A stretch of DNA of 64,000 nt from contig OX387185.1 in NCBI GenBank assembly GCA_947561395.2, forward strand, positions 22,759,866-22,823,865, read 5' to 3'. The DNA comes from Buxus sempervirens (lineage: Eukaryota; Streptophyta; Magnoliopsida; Buxales; Buxaceae). Each line of letters starts with the position of its first letter. The stretch's first letter is position 1. The notes under the pieces are model-generated. The model made no database searches and was not told where the DNA came from. It saw only the letters and a program-made list of their open reading frames with translations. The translations under genes were made by a program, and so were the position numbers. Shown here piece after piece: positions 33,460 through 46,709 of the stretch.

Positions 33460-34634
33460 CCGAAGCCATTTCACGTTTCTGCTACCCTTGAAGCCATTTC
33501 GTGCTTCCACCAAAAGTGAAACCATTTCGTGTTTCCCAAAATCTTAATCCGAAGTCATTTCGTGCTTCCCCCAAATTGAAACCATTTCGTGTTTCCAAAA
33601 TTGAAACCATTTCGTGTTTCCTAAATCCGAAGCCATTTCGTGCTTCCTCTAAATTGAAACCATTTCGTGCTTCCCTTATCCGAAGCCATTTCGTGCTTCC
33701 TCTAAATTGAAACCATTTCGTGTTTCCAAATCCGAAGCCATTTCGTGCTTCCTCTAAATTGAAACCATTTCGTGTTTCCAAATCCGAAGCCATTTCGTGC
33801 TTCCCCCAAATTGAAACCATTTCATGTTTCCAAAATTGAAACCATTTCGTGTTTCCTGAATCCGAAGCCATTTCGTGCTTCCCCCAATTTGAAACCATTT
33901 CGTGCGTCCATATCGTAGTAGGAACCATTTCGTGTTTCTGCTGTTCCCGAAGCCATTTCGTGCTTCCTCTAAATTGAAACCATTTCGTGTTTCCAAATCC
34001 GAAGCCATTTCGTGCTTCCCCCAAATTGAAACCATTTCGTGTTTCCTAAATCCGAAGTCATTTCGTGCTTCCTCTAAATTGAAACCATTTCGTGTTTCCA
34101 AATCCGAAGCCATTTCGTGCTCCCTCTAAATTGAAACCATTTCGTGTTTCCAAATCCGAAGCCATTTCGTGCTTCCCCCAAATTGAAACCATTTCATGTT
34201 TCCATATCGTAGTAGGAACCATTTCGTGTTTCTGCTGTTCCCGAAGCCATTTCGTGCTTCCTCTAAATTGAAACCATTTCGTGTTTCCAAATCCGAAGCC
34301 ATTTCGTGCTTCCCCCAAATTGAAACCATTTCGTGATTCCAAAATTGAAACCATTTCGTGTTTCCTGAATCCGAAGCCATTTCATGCTCCCCCAAATTTA
34401 AAACCATATCATAGTAGGAACCATTTCGTGTTTCTGCTGCTCCCGAAGCCATTTCGTGCTTCCCCAAAATCTGAAACCACTTCGTGTTTCCAATTTGAAG
34501 CCATTTCGTGCTTCCGCTACTCTGAAACCGTTTCGTGTTTCCGAAATCCAAATCGAAGCCATTTCGCGCTTCCCCGGTTCCTAATAGAAGTCATTTCGTA
34601 CTTCTGCTGCTTTGGAAATCATTTCGCATTTCCC
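33460..34634 (+). repeat. CATTTCGT hairpin-repeat array, unit 4
   Basis: Same number and order of copies as in unit 2; no expansion or contraction was seen, although tandem repeats normally change length quickly. Confidence 0.9.
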
Positions 34635-34812
34635 CAAATTCGGTAGGAATCACTTACCCCGCAGGAATCAACTCTTGAAGTTCCTGGAGGTCAAATACAG
34701 GGACTGTCCCATGGACGTGTACCAATATTTGGAAATCAACTCTTGCAGTTTCCAAAATTTGCGTAAATCAATTCTCGTGGGTCCTAAAGTCAAAACAGGG
34801 ACTCTCCCCTTG

Positions 34813-35154
34813 CCTCCGAAGTGGCGGTTAAAATGAGATCACAATGAAAATCAACTCTTGCAGTTTCCCAAAAATTCCATAAAAATCTTGTAGTTCCCCA
34901 AAATCAAAACAAAACCTTATCTCCTTACCTCCGAAGTGGCGGTTGAAAAAGATTAATTTTCTCCCTTTACCTCCGAAGTGGCGGTTAAAAGGAATCCAAC
35001 CTCCGAAGTGGCGGTCAAAACAAAATCTTACCTGCTTACCTCCGAAGTGGCGGTCAAAAAGAAGTCCTCACCTCCGAAGTAGCGGTTGAGGGAAAATCAT
35101 AACCTCCGAAATGGCGGTTCAAAATCTTCTTCCCTAACCTCCGAAGCGGCGGTT
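34813..35154 (+). repeat. ACCTCCGAAGTGGCGGTT repeats, unit 4
   Basis: Same eight copies as at 619-960. Confidence 0.85.
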
Positions 35155-35321
35155 AAAAAAAGGGAATCAAATAAAGAAAAATCATCACAGTTAATCTGCA
35201 CAGACATGCATTATATTTCATTGCAATATGCATTCCTTATACTGACTTGTCTATTTTCAATCAAGGTACCAAGATTGCGTTTCGCAGTCCATACCTCCTA
35301 CGTTCAAGAAGAAGATTACAG

Positions 35322-36899
35322 ATGGATCCTGCTGAAGAACTTGAGCAAGCGCCACCTCTCCCGCCTCATGGGCAAGAGGACTTGGAAGGCCACCCCGTGA
35401 TCGCTGGTCTTAATCAGTAGATGGCCAACATGACCACCATGATGACTGCCATGATGCAGCAAATGGAGAGAATGCAAGCGCCGCAGAAGCTTGTACAGCC
35501 ACCACCAGTGGTACCTCCGCCACAGCAGCTGATACCGCCGGTACAACAGCCACAGCTAGAGCAGCCACCACCAGTTCTCCCACAGTTGAACCTACAGCCG
35601 CCCGAACCACAGATCCCGCATCGTTTGGCAGCTCAACCAGAACAGCCGTTACAAATTCCGGCACCCCTGGCCAGGCCACCACAGCAAGTAATGCCACAAG
35701 GAATGGGGCACGACGAAGAAGAGTGGTACCGAGCACGGGAAGCACCAGGTATCTCAGTCCAGGTGCAAGCGGATGTGGAGATGCTAAAAGAACAGATGCG
35801 GATTGTGAACCAAGGTTCTATACCAAAGGAAGCCTCATTGGACAGACTAGGATTCTTCCCTAATCTGCAACTCTCGCCGAAGTTTAGGTGCCCAGACTTT
35901 GTGAAATTTGATGGAAGTGGGTGCCCATTGTCTCACCTTAGGGCATACTACGGGGATATGTGCCAGTACGCCTATGACGAGAGAATCATGATCCAATTCT
36001 TTCAACGCTCCCTGATAGGCTCAGCGCAGAAATGGTTCGCCAGTCTGGACAGGAACCAGATAAGAACGTGGGATGACCTGGCCAGCATATTCCTTGAACA
36101 CTTCAAGTTCAACACAGAGGTCTTGCCCACACGGATGGAATTGCAAAAAATGACAAAGAAGAGCATTGAGTCCATTCGCGAATATGCAAAGAGATGGCGA
36201 GAAATGGCCGGTATGGTGCAACCACCCATGTTGGAGAAGGAAATGGTGACATTGTTCATCTCGACACTAGGGCAGCCATACTACACTTTGCTACTGGGGC
36301 AGTTTGCCGCAAGTTTTGCAGACCTCGTCGTGGTAGCAAACCGAATAGAAGATGGGGTGAAGTCTGGCAGAGTGGCTGGCTTTGCAACTGAGCAGAGAAG
36401 GACCCCTGTCACTGGAAGGGGAATGGATAGAAAGAGAGAGGACGAGGCCGTCAACTACGTCCAGCAGAATAGGCCCTTCCACTTTTCAGCACCCGACAGA
36501 AGAGAAAATCGGAATAGTGGTCAAGGGGCACAACCTGCATGGCAGCCGAGATGGACCAAGGAGGAATTCCAAGCAAGGTTGAACCGGGTGTTCGCACCCT
36601 TACCTTATCCCTTGTCAGAATTGCTGCCAACCCTATTAAAGAAAGGGTACTTACAGAAGAAGCAGCCAACTCAGCAACCGTCCAACAGTCGCTCCTACAA
36701 TCCCAATGAGTATTGCGACTACCACATGGGAGCCCCCGGGCATCATACCAATCGTTGCTGGGAACTGAAGCACGATGTTCAGGATTTGATTGACAACAAG
36801 CGTATCTCGGTTGATCCCCCGGTATCGACTCCTCCCGCGGCCACCACCACGAACCCTCTCCCTGACAACAATCAGGCGTCTTCAAGTGGCACCCGCTGA
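35322..36899 (+). CDS. gag: Gag, unit 4, open after the amber codon
   Basis: Amber at 35418-35420, then an open 492-residue frame from 35421 with the core and zinc knuckle of unit 1. Differences include D-to-N in RIEDG context (VVANRIED) and changes near the C-terminus (DPPVSTPP, DNNQASS). It has the undeleted GAACACTTC of unit 1. Like unit 1 it could supply Gag for the array if translated from the second ATG. Confidence 0.87.
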
Positions 36900-39800
36900 A
36901 CAAGGTAGTAAAACTGCAAGGCAGAGAGCAATCCCGAAATCCAAAATCATCAAGTCTACCTTGACCAGGATAAGTTGAACTTTGCTTTTTGCACCAAGTA
37001 TCCCTGGTAGGAGTGTTTGCTTTGTAAATATTTTAAATGTTTTTTACTTTCATGCAAGCTTTGTAAAAAAAAAAAAACCTTTTTGAAAAACACAAAAAGA
37101 AAGGAAAAATACTTTTTGGAAAAAAAAAATGCAAGTGAGTGGTCGGTGATGACACTGCTCTGAGATCACATTTCTTTTGGCAATGACCACGATCATGGAA
37201 GGATGCCAAGTTGCTCAAAGGTATCTTCAGTTGGGTGCAGTATGCTGTCCCATGAGAACCTTGACTGAGCTAAAGGCAATTCCTTCTTGATCCAGACCAT
37301 AATTTTCTTCCTAAAAACCTGTCTCCACGTTGGGTAGGGCGATCCTTGAGAGAAAAGAAAGAAAGAAAGTGAAAGTGCAAAAACCAGTTAAGGGCCGAGG
37401 CCGGCTTTAACATCATGTCTCTAAGAAAGGATGAGAGGCCATCCTTCATACATCCTTGAATTGCGAGAATCGTTAGTCAAAACACTTTGAGCTTGATCGT
37501 GTTGTTCAAATACCTGTGTTGTGTCTAGCCACCCCACATTGGGGCAAAGCTACAAAAGAAAATGAAAAGGATAAATAGATTCTTGAATAAGTTTGCATGA
37601 GCATTCCAAGTCGTCACAACTCCTGCAAAAGGATGAAAGGCCATCCTTGCTTTATTTCCCCGGTTTTCAAAGTCATATCTCTAGTCAAACCATTTTGAGC
37701 CTAATTTTCTTTCTTCCAACCCACTGAGTCATGAGCCCTAAATCTGGTGCTGGGTAAAGAAGAGAAGACCTGAATGAGCAGAAACAAAGAAGAGAAAAGC
37801 AAGCAGGAAATACACTGGGACTTGCTAATCAAGGCGAAAAGTCAAGATGATCCCAAAGCAAAGGACAGAAAAAGAACCAAAAAAAAAATGATGATGATGA
37901 TAGAGCAAAAGCAAAAGAAAAAGGCGAAGGTCACAAAAGACCTCAAAAAGGAAAATGGAGGAAAGCAAAAGGTAATGGCAAAGCCCAAGCGGCTGAGAAA
38001 AGAGTAGAACATGACTCGACCCATTTACAAAGAAACTTTGAGCCATACTCCTTTCTTTCATGAACCAAAAAACCCCAGCCTTTGTTTCGTCCTATCAAAA
38101 AGTCCTTTCTGATTGCGGAAAATGTGACAATGGGATTCATGCAAATCTATGATGAAGGAATCTAAAAAGAAGAACGAGCTTTTGCAAGACACAAAGCAAA
38201 ACCTGAAAATGAAAAGATAAGAATTTGGGCCTTATATCCCTTCATTTCTTAGATTTAAAACCAAGCCAATGTTTCGTCCTAATGTAAAGACCTCTCTGAT
38301 CTATGAGACATGATGTGCGAGTTGGCCAAAATCCGTAAACTGGGACTGGCACTAACCCAAGGGAAAAGAGAAAGGGAAAAACCTTCAATTGCAAAATCCT
38401 GAAACCACCTTGAAAAAAATTTTGGATCAAGGTGAGAGAAAACCCAAAACCGAGAGAGGGAGAACATCCCTCGAGATGCCCTTCAATTTTCTAAACCTCT
38501 GCAAAGCCTTAGTTGGCACAAGTCGAGAATCTCATGGGATTGCGTGTCAAACACACCGTCCCGAAACACCTCGAGCTAACAAGGCAATTCACCATGACCG
38601 TTGGTCTCGCCTCTCTTTTTAAATCACTTGTACAATTTTCCAAAAAAAAAAAAAAAACTTTTGAAAATTGTGTCATTTCAGTCATGTGCACTGGCATACA
38701 CATTAAAAGCAAGTAAACCGCGGATGCTTACCTCTGTTCAAATTTCAGATACCTCACTGCTTTGTGAGAATTTTGTAGGCCCAGGCAAGGCAAAAGAATC
38801 AGAAAGAGGTCCGGAAGCACATTGAAGTCAAGAGCAGAAGAAAGGCAGAACGGCGGAAAGCCAATGCAGTAATACACCGGCAAGGGGAATGGCAAAGACT
38901 TCCTCTGTCCCTAAAACTGATTCTTTTCCCCAAGCAGAGTGTCCAAGAAACCTGAAGCTGTATGTCAAGACCATGCCCAGTCTGAAGAGGCTGGTTTTGC
39001 AAAAGAAAGACAAATGCAAGAAGGCTTCCGCAAATCCTCAGTGGAACGGTCCTTTCAAAAGAAGCCCCAATTTTGCTTAAATGATGATCTCCTCCTCAGA
39101 ACAGGGAGGGCCTCCACTCAGAAAGACAAGAGCCAGAAGGCCGATCAACTCACGCTTGACAAGAAGGAGCTGAGTCATGCAAAAAAGTGAGATGGCAGGG
39201 ACTCCCACCAATCCCCAGTGGAGTTACTTCGAACTGGGAAACCCTTACCTTATTAAAACGGGGACTGACAGAAGCACCCTCCCCTCTGGAAAAGCAGAAA
39301 GAGACAAAGAACCTCTGAAGAAGAAGAAGACAAAAAGAAGAAATCTTCGGGCATGATGGCCCCATTTGTAAATTTTTCATTTCCCACTTTTGTAAATAGA
39401 GTAGGACAGGTGTGTGGGCTCCCTTGAGGCACCGAGCAGCGCTGAGAGCACCTCCTCGCCAAGAGCATCTCCTCATTCTTCGTTCCTTCCAGTCCTTAAT
39501 CCAAACCCTTGAAAAAAGAAAAAAAAAAAACTATCCTCAAAAGTCCCAAGTCTAAAAATCTGAAATCTGAAATCAAATCCCAAATCTGAAATCTGGAGTC
39601 ACCTAAAAGCTGTAATGGAACAAACAAGAGAAAGAGAAAACTGTTGAGTGCCTTGCATCAACGTCGAAACGGGTTGATGAGCTTAAGTCCAACCCCATCC
39701 TTTTTAATCTAAATCAAAATTAGAAGTTGCTCCGAGAAGCCCGAAGTGGGTGAGCAAACTTCGAAATCTTAGTGGAAATCATTTCGTATTTCCACTGCTT

Positions 39801-39905
39801 TGAAAATCAAAAGGATTTAAGCTCATCAATCATGACGACAGAAGTGCAAGGCGCAAAAACAAGGTTCTTCTTTTTCTTTGCCGTTCATCCCCAAGGTGAC
39901 TCCGG
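36900..39905 (+). other. Non-coding region between gag and polypurine tract, unit 4
   Basis: Differs from the others in homopolymers at 37068, 37882, 38641 and 39519 and in single bases (CACATTGGGG near 37537). Nothing coding seen. Confidence 0.8.
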
Positions 39906-39919
39906 CAATGAGGGACTGC
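39906..39919 (+). other. Polypurine tract, unit 4 (variant)
   Basis: CAATGAGGGACTGC before the terminal LTR. The A-to-T change interrupts the purine run, a private mutation of this copy. Confidence 0.75.
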
Positions 39920-40501
39920 TGTAAGCACCTTATTTTTGCACCCCTGGAATTGCTGAAAATGAAAACCCTGGCAGAAAGTCAAACCCCAAGGGGACAAGAA
40001 GTTGACTTTTTGATCAAGTGAAATTTGACTACCTTGCCCTATACCATTGGATAGGGAATCCTGACACGAGTCCAACGCAACTGAGTTTGCTGGAATCGGA
40101 GTCCGGATGAAGGTTCTGTGGGCGGTCAAACTTGAGGGAAGGCCAAAAGTTGACTTTTCCTCGAACCCCGTGCCAAGTGCTTAGCCCTATGTCATTAAAT
40201 AGAGGGCTCCAATACGAGTTCAACGCAATTGAGTTTGCTCAGATCGGAGTTCAGATGAAGGAGATATGGGCTGTCGAACTTTCCGAGCAGCAAAACCAGA
40301 AACTGCACACGTGGCGCAGGAACTGCCCACGTGGCAGCCAATGCAGCAAAATATCTCAGGGACTAAATCTCAAGTATCCAAAAATCATCAAATATCTCAG
40401 GGACTAAACCAAAATTCGCAGGGGGCAATCCGTAGATATCCAAAAGTGTCAAATCGGTCGAATCGGTCAAGTCGAAGGGCAAATCCGTAATTTTTCGATT
40501 T

Positions 40502-40746
40502 GTATCCGGTCATGTATACCGGATACACAGCCTCTCCTTCATATCCGGACATGAAGACCGGATATATGAAGATATTTCTGCAGGATTCGCGCCACTTGAC
40601 CGACAAGCTCGCAGCGGCATTTAATTTTCAAATGATTGTGTTTGTATCCGGACTTGAAGACCGGATACAAAGGAGCCTTAGTGTATCCGGACTTCAAGTC
40701 CGGATACAAAGGAGCCTTAGTGTATCCGGACTTGAAGTCCGGATAC
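40502..40746 (+). repeat. U3 palindrome array, LTR 4
   Basis: Same five palindromes in the same spacing as at 6308. Confidence 0.9.
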
Positions 40747-40758
40747 ATTAAGTTTGCT

Positions 40759-40766
40759 TATAAATA
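40759..40766 (+). promoter_or_regulatory. TATA box of LTR 4
   Basis: TATAAATA in the terminal LTR; transcription from here would read outward into the minus-strand element. Confidence 0.78.
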
Positions 40767-41044
40767 TCAAACAGCAGCTCATTTTCGGGGTTGGCTGATT
40801 TTTTCTGGTTTCCACCCCTTTCTTCTCCACCTCCACTGGTTCGAGACCTCCTCCCTTGGCCCCTCCTTGCTCCCCAAAGCTAACCACTTCACTAAAGACC
40901 ATTTTACCCTTCCCCCACCCCCTTCTCATCCTCACTCAAGAGCTTGAAGAAGGAGAAGAAGCCACGGTTGGTGGGCGGAGGTGCTGTTCCAGCAACTACT
41001 CCGGCTTCAAGGAAGTTCTCTACACAACTCCGGGGTTCAAGAAC

Positions 41045-41056
41045 CCCCAGGTAAGA
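41045..41056 (+). promoter_or_regulatory. Predicted 5' splice donor in LTR 4
   Basis: Donor sequence intact at 41051, but no downstream gag acceptor of the same element exists. Confidence 0.65.
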
Positions 41057-42843
41057 TCCCTCCTCACATTTTATTGTACATATATTAAAATGAGCATATT
41101 CTAAAGAGTTTGCCCAGCTTGCTTTCTTCCTTAGCATAAATTTGTCTTCATGGTATGTTAGCATGTGTTGTTCTCTTCTTGCCACTGTTTTGACATGTGC
41201 TTGGTATCTTAAGAGGAAGCATGTTTCCTCATGTTATGATCCCATGTAACCCCTGTGTAACCCCCTACTCCCTTCTGTAGACACCTTTTTAGCTAGGCGT
41301 GATTCGGTCTTGCATGGCTGTGGTTTGAGCAGCATGTGATGTATTTGTTTCTTTTTTTTACTTTCGTGCACATGAGCATTGTTGTGACCATGCGTGTTGG
41401 GTTGCCGTTTGTGGCCGTGAACAACCGGAACAGAGGCACATGACCTCTGTTCCCCTGCTGGTTTCTACCCAAGGGAATGATCAAAGGGGGAAGCCCCCTC
41501 CATTTTCCCCTTTGTCCTTGTTAAGGAACCCCAAAGAATGACCAAGATGAGGTGATTCCTCATCACCCGAACCAATGTGGGCTCACACAGGAGCCCACAC
41601 AACTCCTGGAACATCCCAAGAAGCATGAAAACCCAACCCCAGTGCCCAAAATCCGAAAACAGGCTTCTGTGCCTTGATCCGGCAACTCAGGCCGGATCAA
41701 CATAAGCCTGTGTGTAGCCGGTTATAGATACCGGATACACAGAGACCAGTGTGTAACCGATATCTCAGACCGGCTACACTGCCAGAATTCATTTTTTTGC
41801 TATTTTGTGATTTTGTGCAATATTTTGAATTGTTTGGTCAAATCCGGGCGAACCAGTAGGGTTTCCGGGTCACCCGGAAACCCAAGATGGGCCATGGACC
41901 GACCCGGTCCGAATTGATTCCCGGTGGGCCTTCCAACGGGGCCCACCAAGCCCGACCAACTCATTCATGCCTAAAATAATATAAACAAGAAATTTGAGTG
42001 GGCCGGACCAATTGAGGCCCACCCAAGCCCTATTCAGGCCATGCATGCTTAAAATAGATTGTGGTTTGGCCGAGACCACGGGCAGGGCCTGTCGGGCCCA
42101 CTAAGCCCATTAAACCAAGGTTAGGGTGTCAAAACCCTAATTCAAGAAGTCTTGGGTTTTTCAAAGCCCAAGCCCAGGTAGAGGGCCCCAAGCCCAATAC
42201 CTGGCCCACTTTGGTGAATTTTAATAAAAGATAAATTAAATCATTTGGCAACCAGGGTGAGGCCCACTCACGGGCCCATAAACAGTCCCGGCCCACTCGT
42301 GCATAGAAATCATTTAAATAATCATACTGGAATTTAAATAAAATCAATTCACTTGAACCGAAGCCCAAAGGGCCTCTCAGGCTAGACTGAGGCCCACAAG
42401 GGACACGTGGGCTCCACCAAGCCCACCAAGGAATCCACGGGCCTTCCAACGGGGCCCGCCCATGCAGACTCATCTCACTTTAAACTAAAGAAGATAAAAA
42501 TCAAGTAAAGGGACCCACACCACTTTGGCGGTCCCGCCAGACTTAATCAAATTTCATGCTGGAATAGGAATCGGGTGAGTGAGAAACCAAAGTTGACTCA
42601 AACCAGGGAAACCTATGGGACCCGTCACTTGACGGGGTCGACTGGGGTGTCTACGGACTTCCCCAGACCGCAACCGAGCCCCTACTTAGAATCTCAAAGC
42701 CGTAGACCAAAAGCCTTAGTAGAAGAACTTAGGCACCCAGGTGTCTGCCTGCACCCCATCAGGCAGTGGCGACTCCAAACAAATCCCGAGCCACGCATCA
42801 TTTTGCGTGCGCCTCGTCGTGCGACCGAAATCGGGTGCGCACA

Positions 42844-44466
42844 ACCTCCGTTCCATTACCTTGATCTCAAAGAACAAGGGAAAAGTCACTTCTAGAGCTG
42901 GAGGAAGCTCCAAAAGGCGGCTTGATGTACGCCTGGAGGTGGCTTTGATGTACGCCCGGAGGCGACTTTGATTTTGGAAATTCTTTTGTGCATCTTTGAA
43001 AACGGTTTGACCAAACGTGTTTGTGTAAATGATCTCGAAGTGCGTGCACTTAAGGCGCGAACAGGCATACACAAGTAAAGTGGAGGTTAAGTGATATTAC
43101 CATCCCGAGTGTCTGTATCAACGGATAGATATCAAAAACATATCCCAAAAGTGTGTGCACAGTCCTAGGAATGGTTGGTGCCTATCAAGGCACAACTCCT
43201 AGACATACTTGTGTATGGAAGTACATCTAAGCCCAAATTAGCTTTTCTTTCATCTGCTTTGATTTCAGGTGTCGGACCAAAAGAATTTACAACTTGCCAG
43301 CGAGGGTGAAAATTACATGATATTTACAAAACTGGAAAAGAATGCAATCATGGGGTTGTTGGGAACCCCAAGACAGGATTTTAGCAAAGGTAGGCTGAAA
43401 ATACCTAATTCTAGGGTTTCACAACCTTTGTTCTGATCTGGTCAGCTTTCATCTGCTTGTCTGATCTGGTCAGCTTTCATCTGCTCAAAAGACTAATTCG
43501 GACTCAGGGTGCTTCCAGCGGATTCAATGGGTCGAGCCCACAGCTCACAGGACTCAATGCATGGATCTGGGGTGGTTGCCCCGATCAACATTAGGTTGGC
43601 TTCCTAAATCAGGGCTAAGGCAGCCTATGGTCTAGGGTTCATTCGATTTGATGCAAAAAGGCGGAGGTTGCTGCCCCTAATGGACTCTTGGGTTTTAAAT
43701 TAATTTTACTCCTCTTGCATTCATCATTCAAACACATTCAAGAATCGTGGTGTGTCAGACGTAATATGTGGGAACAGGGTACCCAGCCCGAGACATACGC
43801 CTACAAGGGTTTGGACCAAGCATTAGACCCTTACGTACCACAGCAAGAAACCGGTGGTGCTATAGGATCCCAGAAACCTGGGGGGATGTTTTACCTCGCT
43901 TTCCCAGGCAAGCCACGGGCACGTGAGGCTAATACCATCCCGAAATTTGTTTATACGAATCAGAAGGGTGGCTGCTAGAGAGGTCTAAGTCTTGGTAAAG
44001 AAGAAGCAATATCCGCATATCCACATATCTCATGTTAGGTTGGATCATTCACGTAGCCTCCCTCGTGCATGTCACCCCACGCAGTTTTTATTAAAGCTGT
44101 AAATCATCCATAGTGTTTGTGAGTGCACATTTGTGCAAGTGGTGTGAGTGCTGTGTCTAATTGGGTGAGTTTGATTTGGATATTTATTGGTAAAAGGAAT
44201 TCTCACTACCTAATATAGTAAACTGAAGAATTGGCACGCAAATCAATGTTCTAGGAAAGTTCTCAGGAAACTAGAAGGGTCACAGTGGTCCCACTTAAAA
44301 CCCAATTTCCTTAGGGCATTTAAGTCTTGTTTGACAGAACTCTCCCAGATCATGTATTTGTGTGTATTCTATATTTTACTAAGGCAAGGTAGGAAAACAT
44401 CCCTAAACCAACTTATATCCCCCTTGTGTTGACTCTTTTAAACCAGGATCCGTCTGGGTTGACCAT
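42844..44466 (-). other. Leader of the minus-strand relative (partial)
   Basis: Reverse-complement similarity to 8671-10000 of the array leader in order: GGGTACCCAGCCCGAGACAT near 43779, CAAGCCACGGGCACG near 43909, ACACAAGTATGTCTAGGAGT on the minus strand near 43196, and TTTACAACTTGCCAGCGAGG near 43286. Near the cut end, a GCCnCCTCC-GGCGTACATCAA unit occurs two to three times (42910-42970), possibly the start of this element's own repeat array. A frame at 43688-43978 is not conserved and is not called. Confidence 0.78.
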
Positions 44467-44484
44467 TCCCCAATGGAGTTGCCA
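44467..44484 (-). other. Primer binding site of the minus-strand relative
   Basis: Minus strand TGGCAACTCCATTGGGGA, two changes from the array site, three bases from the LTR end. Confidence 0.85.
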
Positions 44485-46696
44485 GGCTGTGCATGTGTCA
44501 TAACCGCAGGGCCGCACATCTGACTAGAGGCGCACGCGGGTGCGGGCCCCTATTTGAAGGTAGAATGTCGGGGTTTGGAGTTGCCACTGCCTGATGGGGT
44601 GCAGGCAAACACTTGGGTGCCTAGGGTTTGTCTATTAAATGGTCTGCGGCTTGAGATTCTAGCTAAGTTCTCGGTTACGGTCCAGGGAAGTCCATAGACA
44701 CCCCGGCCCGCCTTGTTGGGTGACGGGTCCCATGGGTCATCTTGGTTAGAGTCAACTTGTCTATCTCACCCAATCCTAATCCGATGTGCACTCTTTTCGT
44801 TAAGTCTGTGTGGGGACCACCTGAGTGGTGTGGGTTCCCTTTACTTGATTTTATCTTCTTTATTTAAGTGGTCTCTGTCTGATTTGGGCGGGCCCTTTTG
44901 GAAGGCCTGCGGAATCCTTGGTGGGCTAAGCATAGTCCACATGTCCCTCTGGTGGGCTTTTTGAACTAACCCTAGAAAGCCCTTTAGGGTTTGGTTTGAT
45001 TTGATTGCTTTTATTTGAGACTTTATCAAATAATTAGCTTAAAGTTTTATTTTGGTGGGCCTAGATGGTTGTGGGCCCATTGGGTGGGCCTCACAAGAGT
45101 TGCCTTCTGATTTATCTATCTTCATTTTAATTGGATTCCATATGGGCTAGGAATGGGCTTGGGGCCCATGTCCTAGGCTTTGGGCAAAAAGGCCCAAGTC
45201 TTTGTGGGTATGGGATTTGGATCCCTTCTCATCTTTGGTGAACGGGCTTTCCTTAAAGAAGGAAGTAGGGCCCGATAGGCCCAGGCCCAGGTCTCGGCCA
45301 AAGCCAACATGATTCTTTTTAGGCTATTATTGGGCCTCAAATGGTGTGGCCCATTGATTAGGTTATTTACTTGGCTTTAATTATTTAAAGTATGTGGGTT
45401 GGAATGGGTGGGTCCCATTGGAAGGCCCACCGGTATTCAATTAGAGCCTCATGGGTCCAAGACCCAAGTTGGGTTATGGGTTGACCCAAAACCCTGTTGG
45501 ATTGATTGGTTTATTTGAACATGGGCCCAAGGCCCATGTTGACTTTTTGGACCAAGGAGAGGGAAGCTAAGGCTTGGGGCCTTGCTTCCCCTCTAGGAGC
45601 TGAAGCTCAAGGATAAACAGGGACCTTTTATGTCCTTGCTTTGGTGTTCAAAGCATCTCTCTTCCCTTCACGAGGAGGAGGAGAGTGGCCCGGTTGGCCT
45701 ATGTACCCACACATGGAGATGAGCTAAAGAAGACTTAAAGCATGCTACAAAACAATGATTAAAAGTGTGTGCATGTGTGAGTATGTATGTTAATGAAGTA
45801 AAATTAAAGAGTGGTAACCTAAGCATACTTTGTAAGTGCAACATGCATGTGCATGTGTGTGTATGTGTGCACTACATATGAAGGGATGACCCAAAACAGT
45901 AAGCAATAAAGAGATAAAAAAATGATTCTAAGATGCTTAAAAAACATGAGGGAGGACTCAAGCATGTAATGCACATGTATTCACTTGAAAAGGCAAACAT
46001 GTGGCTAGGCATGTGCATATGGTAGTTTGGTATTCCACCTTCTAAGGATGCCTCCAAAACAGCGAATGAAGTGTAGTGAGGAGGGTGCTAGCATGCCATG
46101 TGTAAATAAGGAATTCATGGGAACAAAAGAAGGGGGAACCTGAACATGTTACCTAAGTGTATCATGCACATGTTTGTGGCTTGCTGTGCATGGAAATATC
46201 ATGCAAGAGAAACCTAAAAAATCAAGGAGGAAGTGGACATGTGAGCATGGCAATGAAGTTAGTAGAACATGCTATTTAAGTGCACAATAAACTTTAATCT
46301 CATACAACACATTTCATAATGAAAGAAGCATAAAAAGTGAGCTTGAAAATACTTTGAAAGTCATTAAAGAAGGGATTAAGGGGATTTAAAGGGTACATGT
46401 GATGAAAAGAGGGAGGGGAACATGCTCCCCTTCATTCAATAAAAAAGGAAAATAAACACATGGAAAGACATGCTTTAGACCCAAGACCTAAATGATAATG
46501 ACATGCCCTCTTATCCTCTCTTTTTTGGACCTATCCACCTCCCCTCACCAGGGGAGTTCCATTGACAAGTGAGAAATAGGGGAAACATGAAGAGGAGAGG
46601 AGATGAGACATGTTTAAATGAGGGAAAACAGTAGATGGGAAGAACATGTTCACATTAGGCTCATTTTTACATACGTCAAATAAGATGCCCCAAGGA

Positions 46697-46709
46697 AGCT
46701 TACCTTGGG
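46697..46709 (-). promoter_or_regulatory. Predicted splice donor in the minus-strand LTR
   Basis: Minus strand AACCCCAAG|GTAAGC with the intron starting at 46703. The upstream sequence (CCTTCAAGGGAGCTCCAACACC) aligns with that before the array donor, so the site is homologous and kept despite heavy divergence. Confidence 0.65.

Larger units (their letters stand above)
1..42843 (+). mobile_element. Tandem multimer of a non-autonomous gypsy-type LTR retrotransposon (3.76 units, shared LTRs)
   Basis: Sequence and reading frames recur with a period of exactly 11,398 bp, for example gag starts at 1227, 12625, 24023 and 35421. Each unit is one internal region plus one LTR, so the order is internal-LTR-internal-LTR and so on. 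The LTR borders follow from the polypurine tract plus TG at 5726, the CA plus primer binding site at 8649/8653, and the end of all homology at 42843, exactly at an LTR 3' end. Gag is the only recognisable protein; no protease, reverse transcriptase or integrase frame is present, which fits the TR-GAG class. A single element would be about 14.3 kb. The array continues leftward out of the window. Small differences between units argue against simple assembly duplication, although units 2 and 3 are nearly identical. Confidence 0.9.
39920..42843 (+). repeat. LTR 4, 3' terminal LTR of the array
   Basis: Terminal LTR: after GTGCGCACA at 42843 the sequence changes to an unrelated minus-strand element and no primer binding site follows. 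Private changes include CAATGAGGG just before it, TCCAATACG near 40209 and ACCGATATC near 41757. It defines the true 3' border of the element and confirms the LTR end inferred from the internal copies. Confidence 0.93.

Noticed and set aside
1-42843. Treating the array as pure assembly error
   Set aside because: Units 1, 3 and 4 differ by private substitutions, a gag deletion and homopolymer lengths. Units 2 and 3 alone remain open to doubt.
43688-43978. 96-residue frame in the minus-strand leader
   Set aside because: Lies on the opposite strand of a leader whose relatives show no matching frame; no domain seen.
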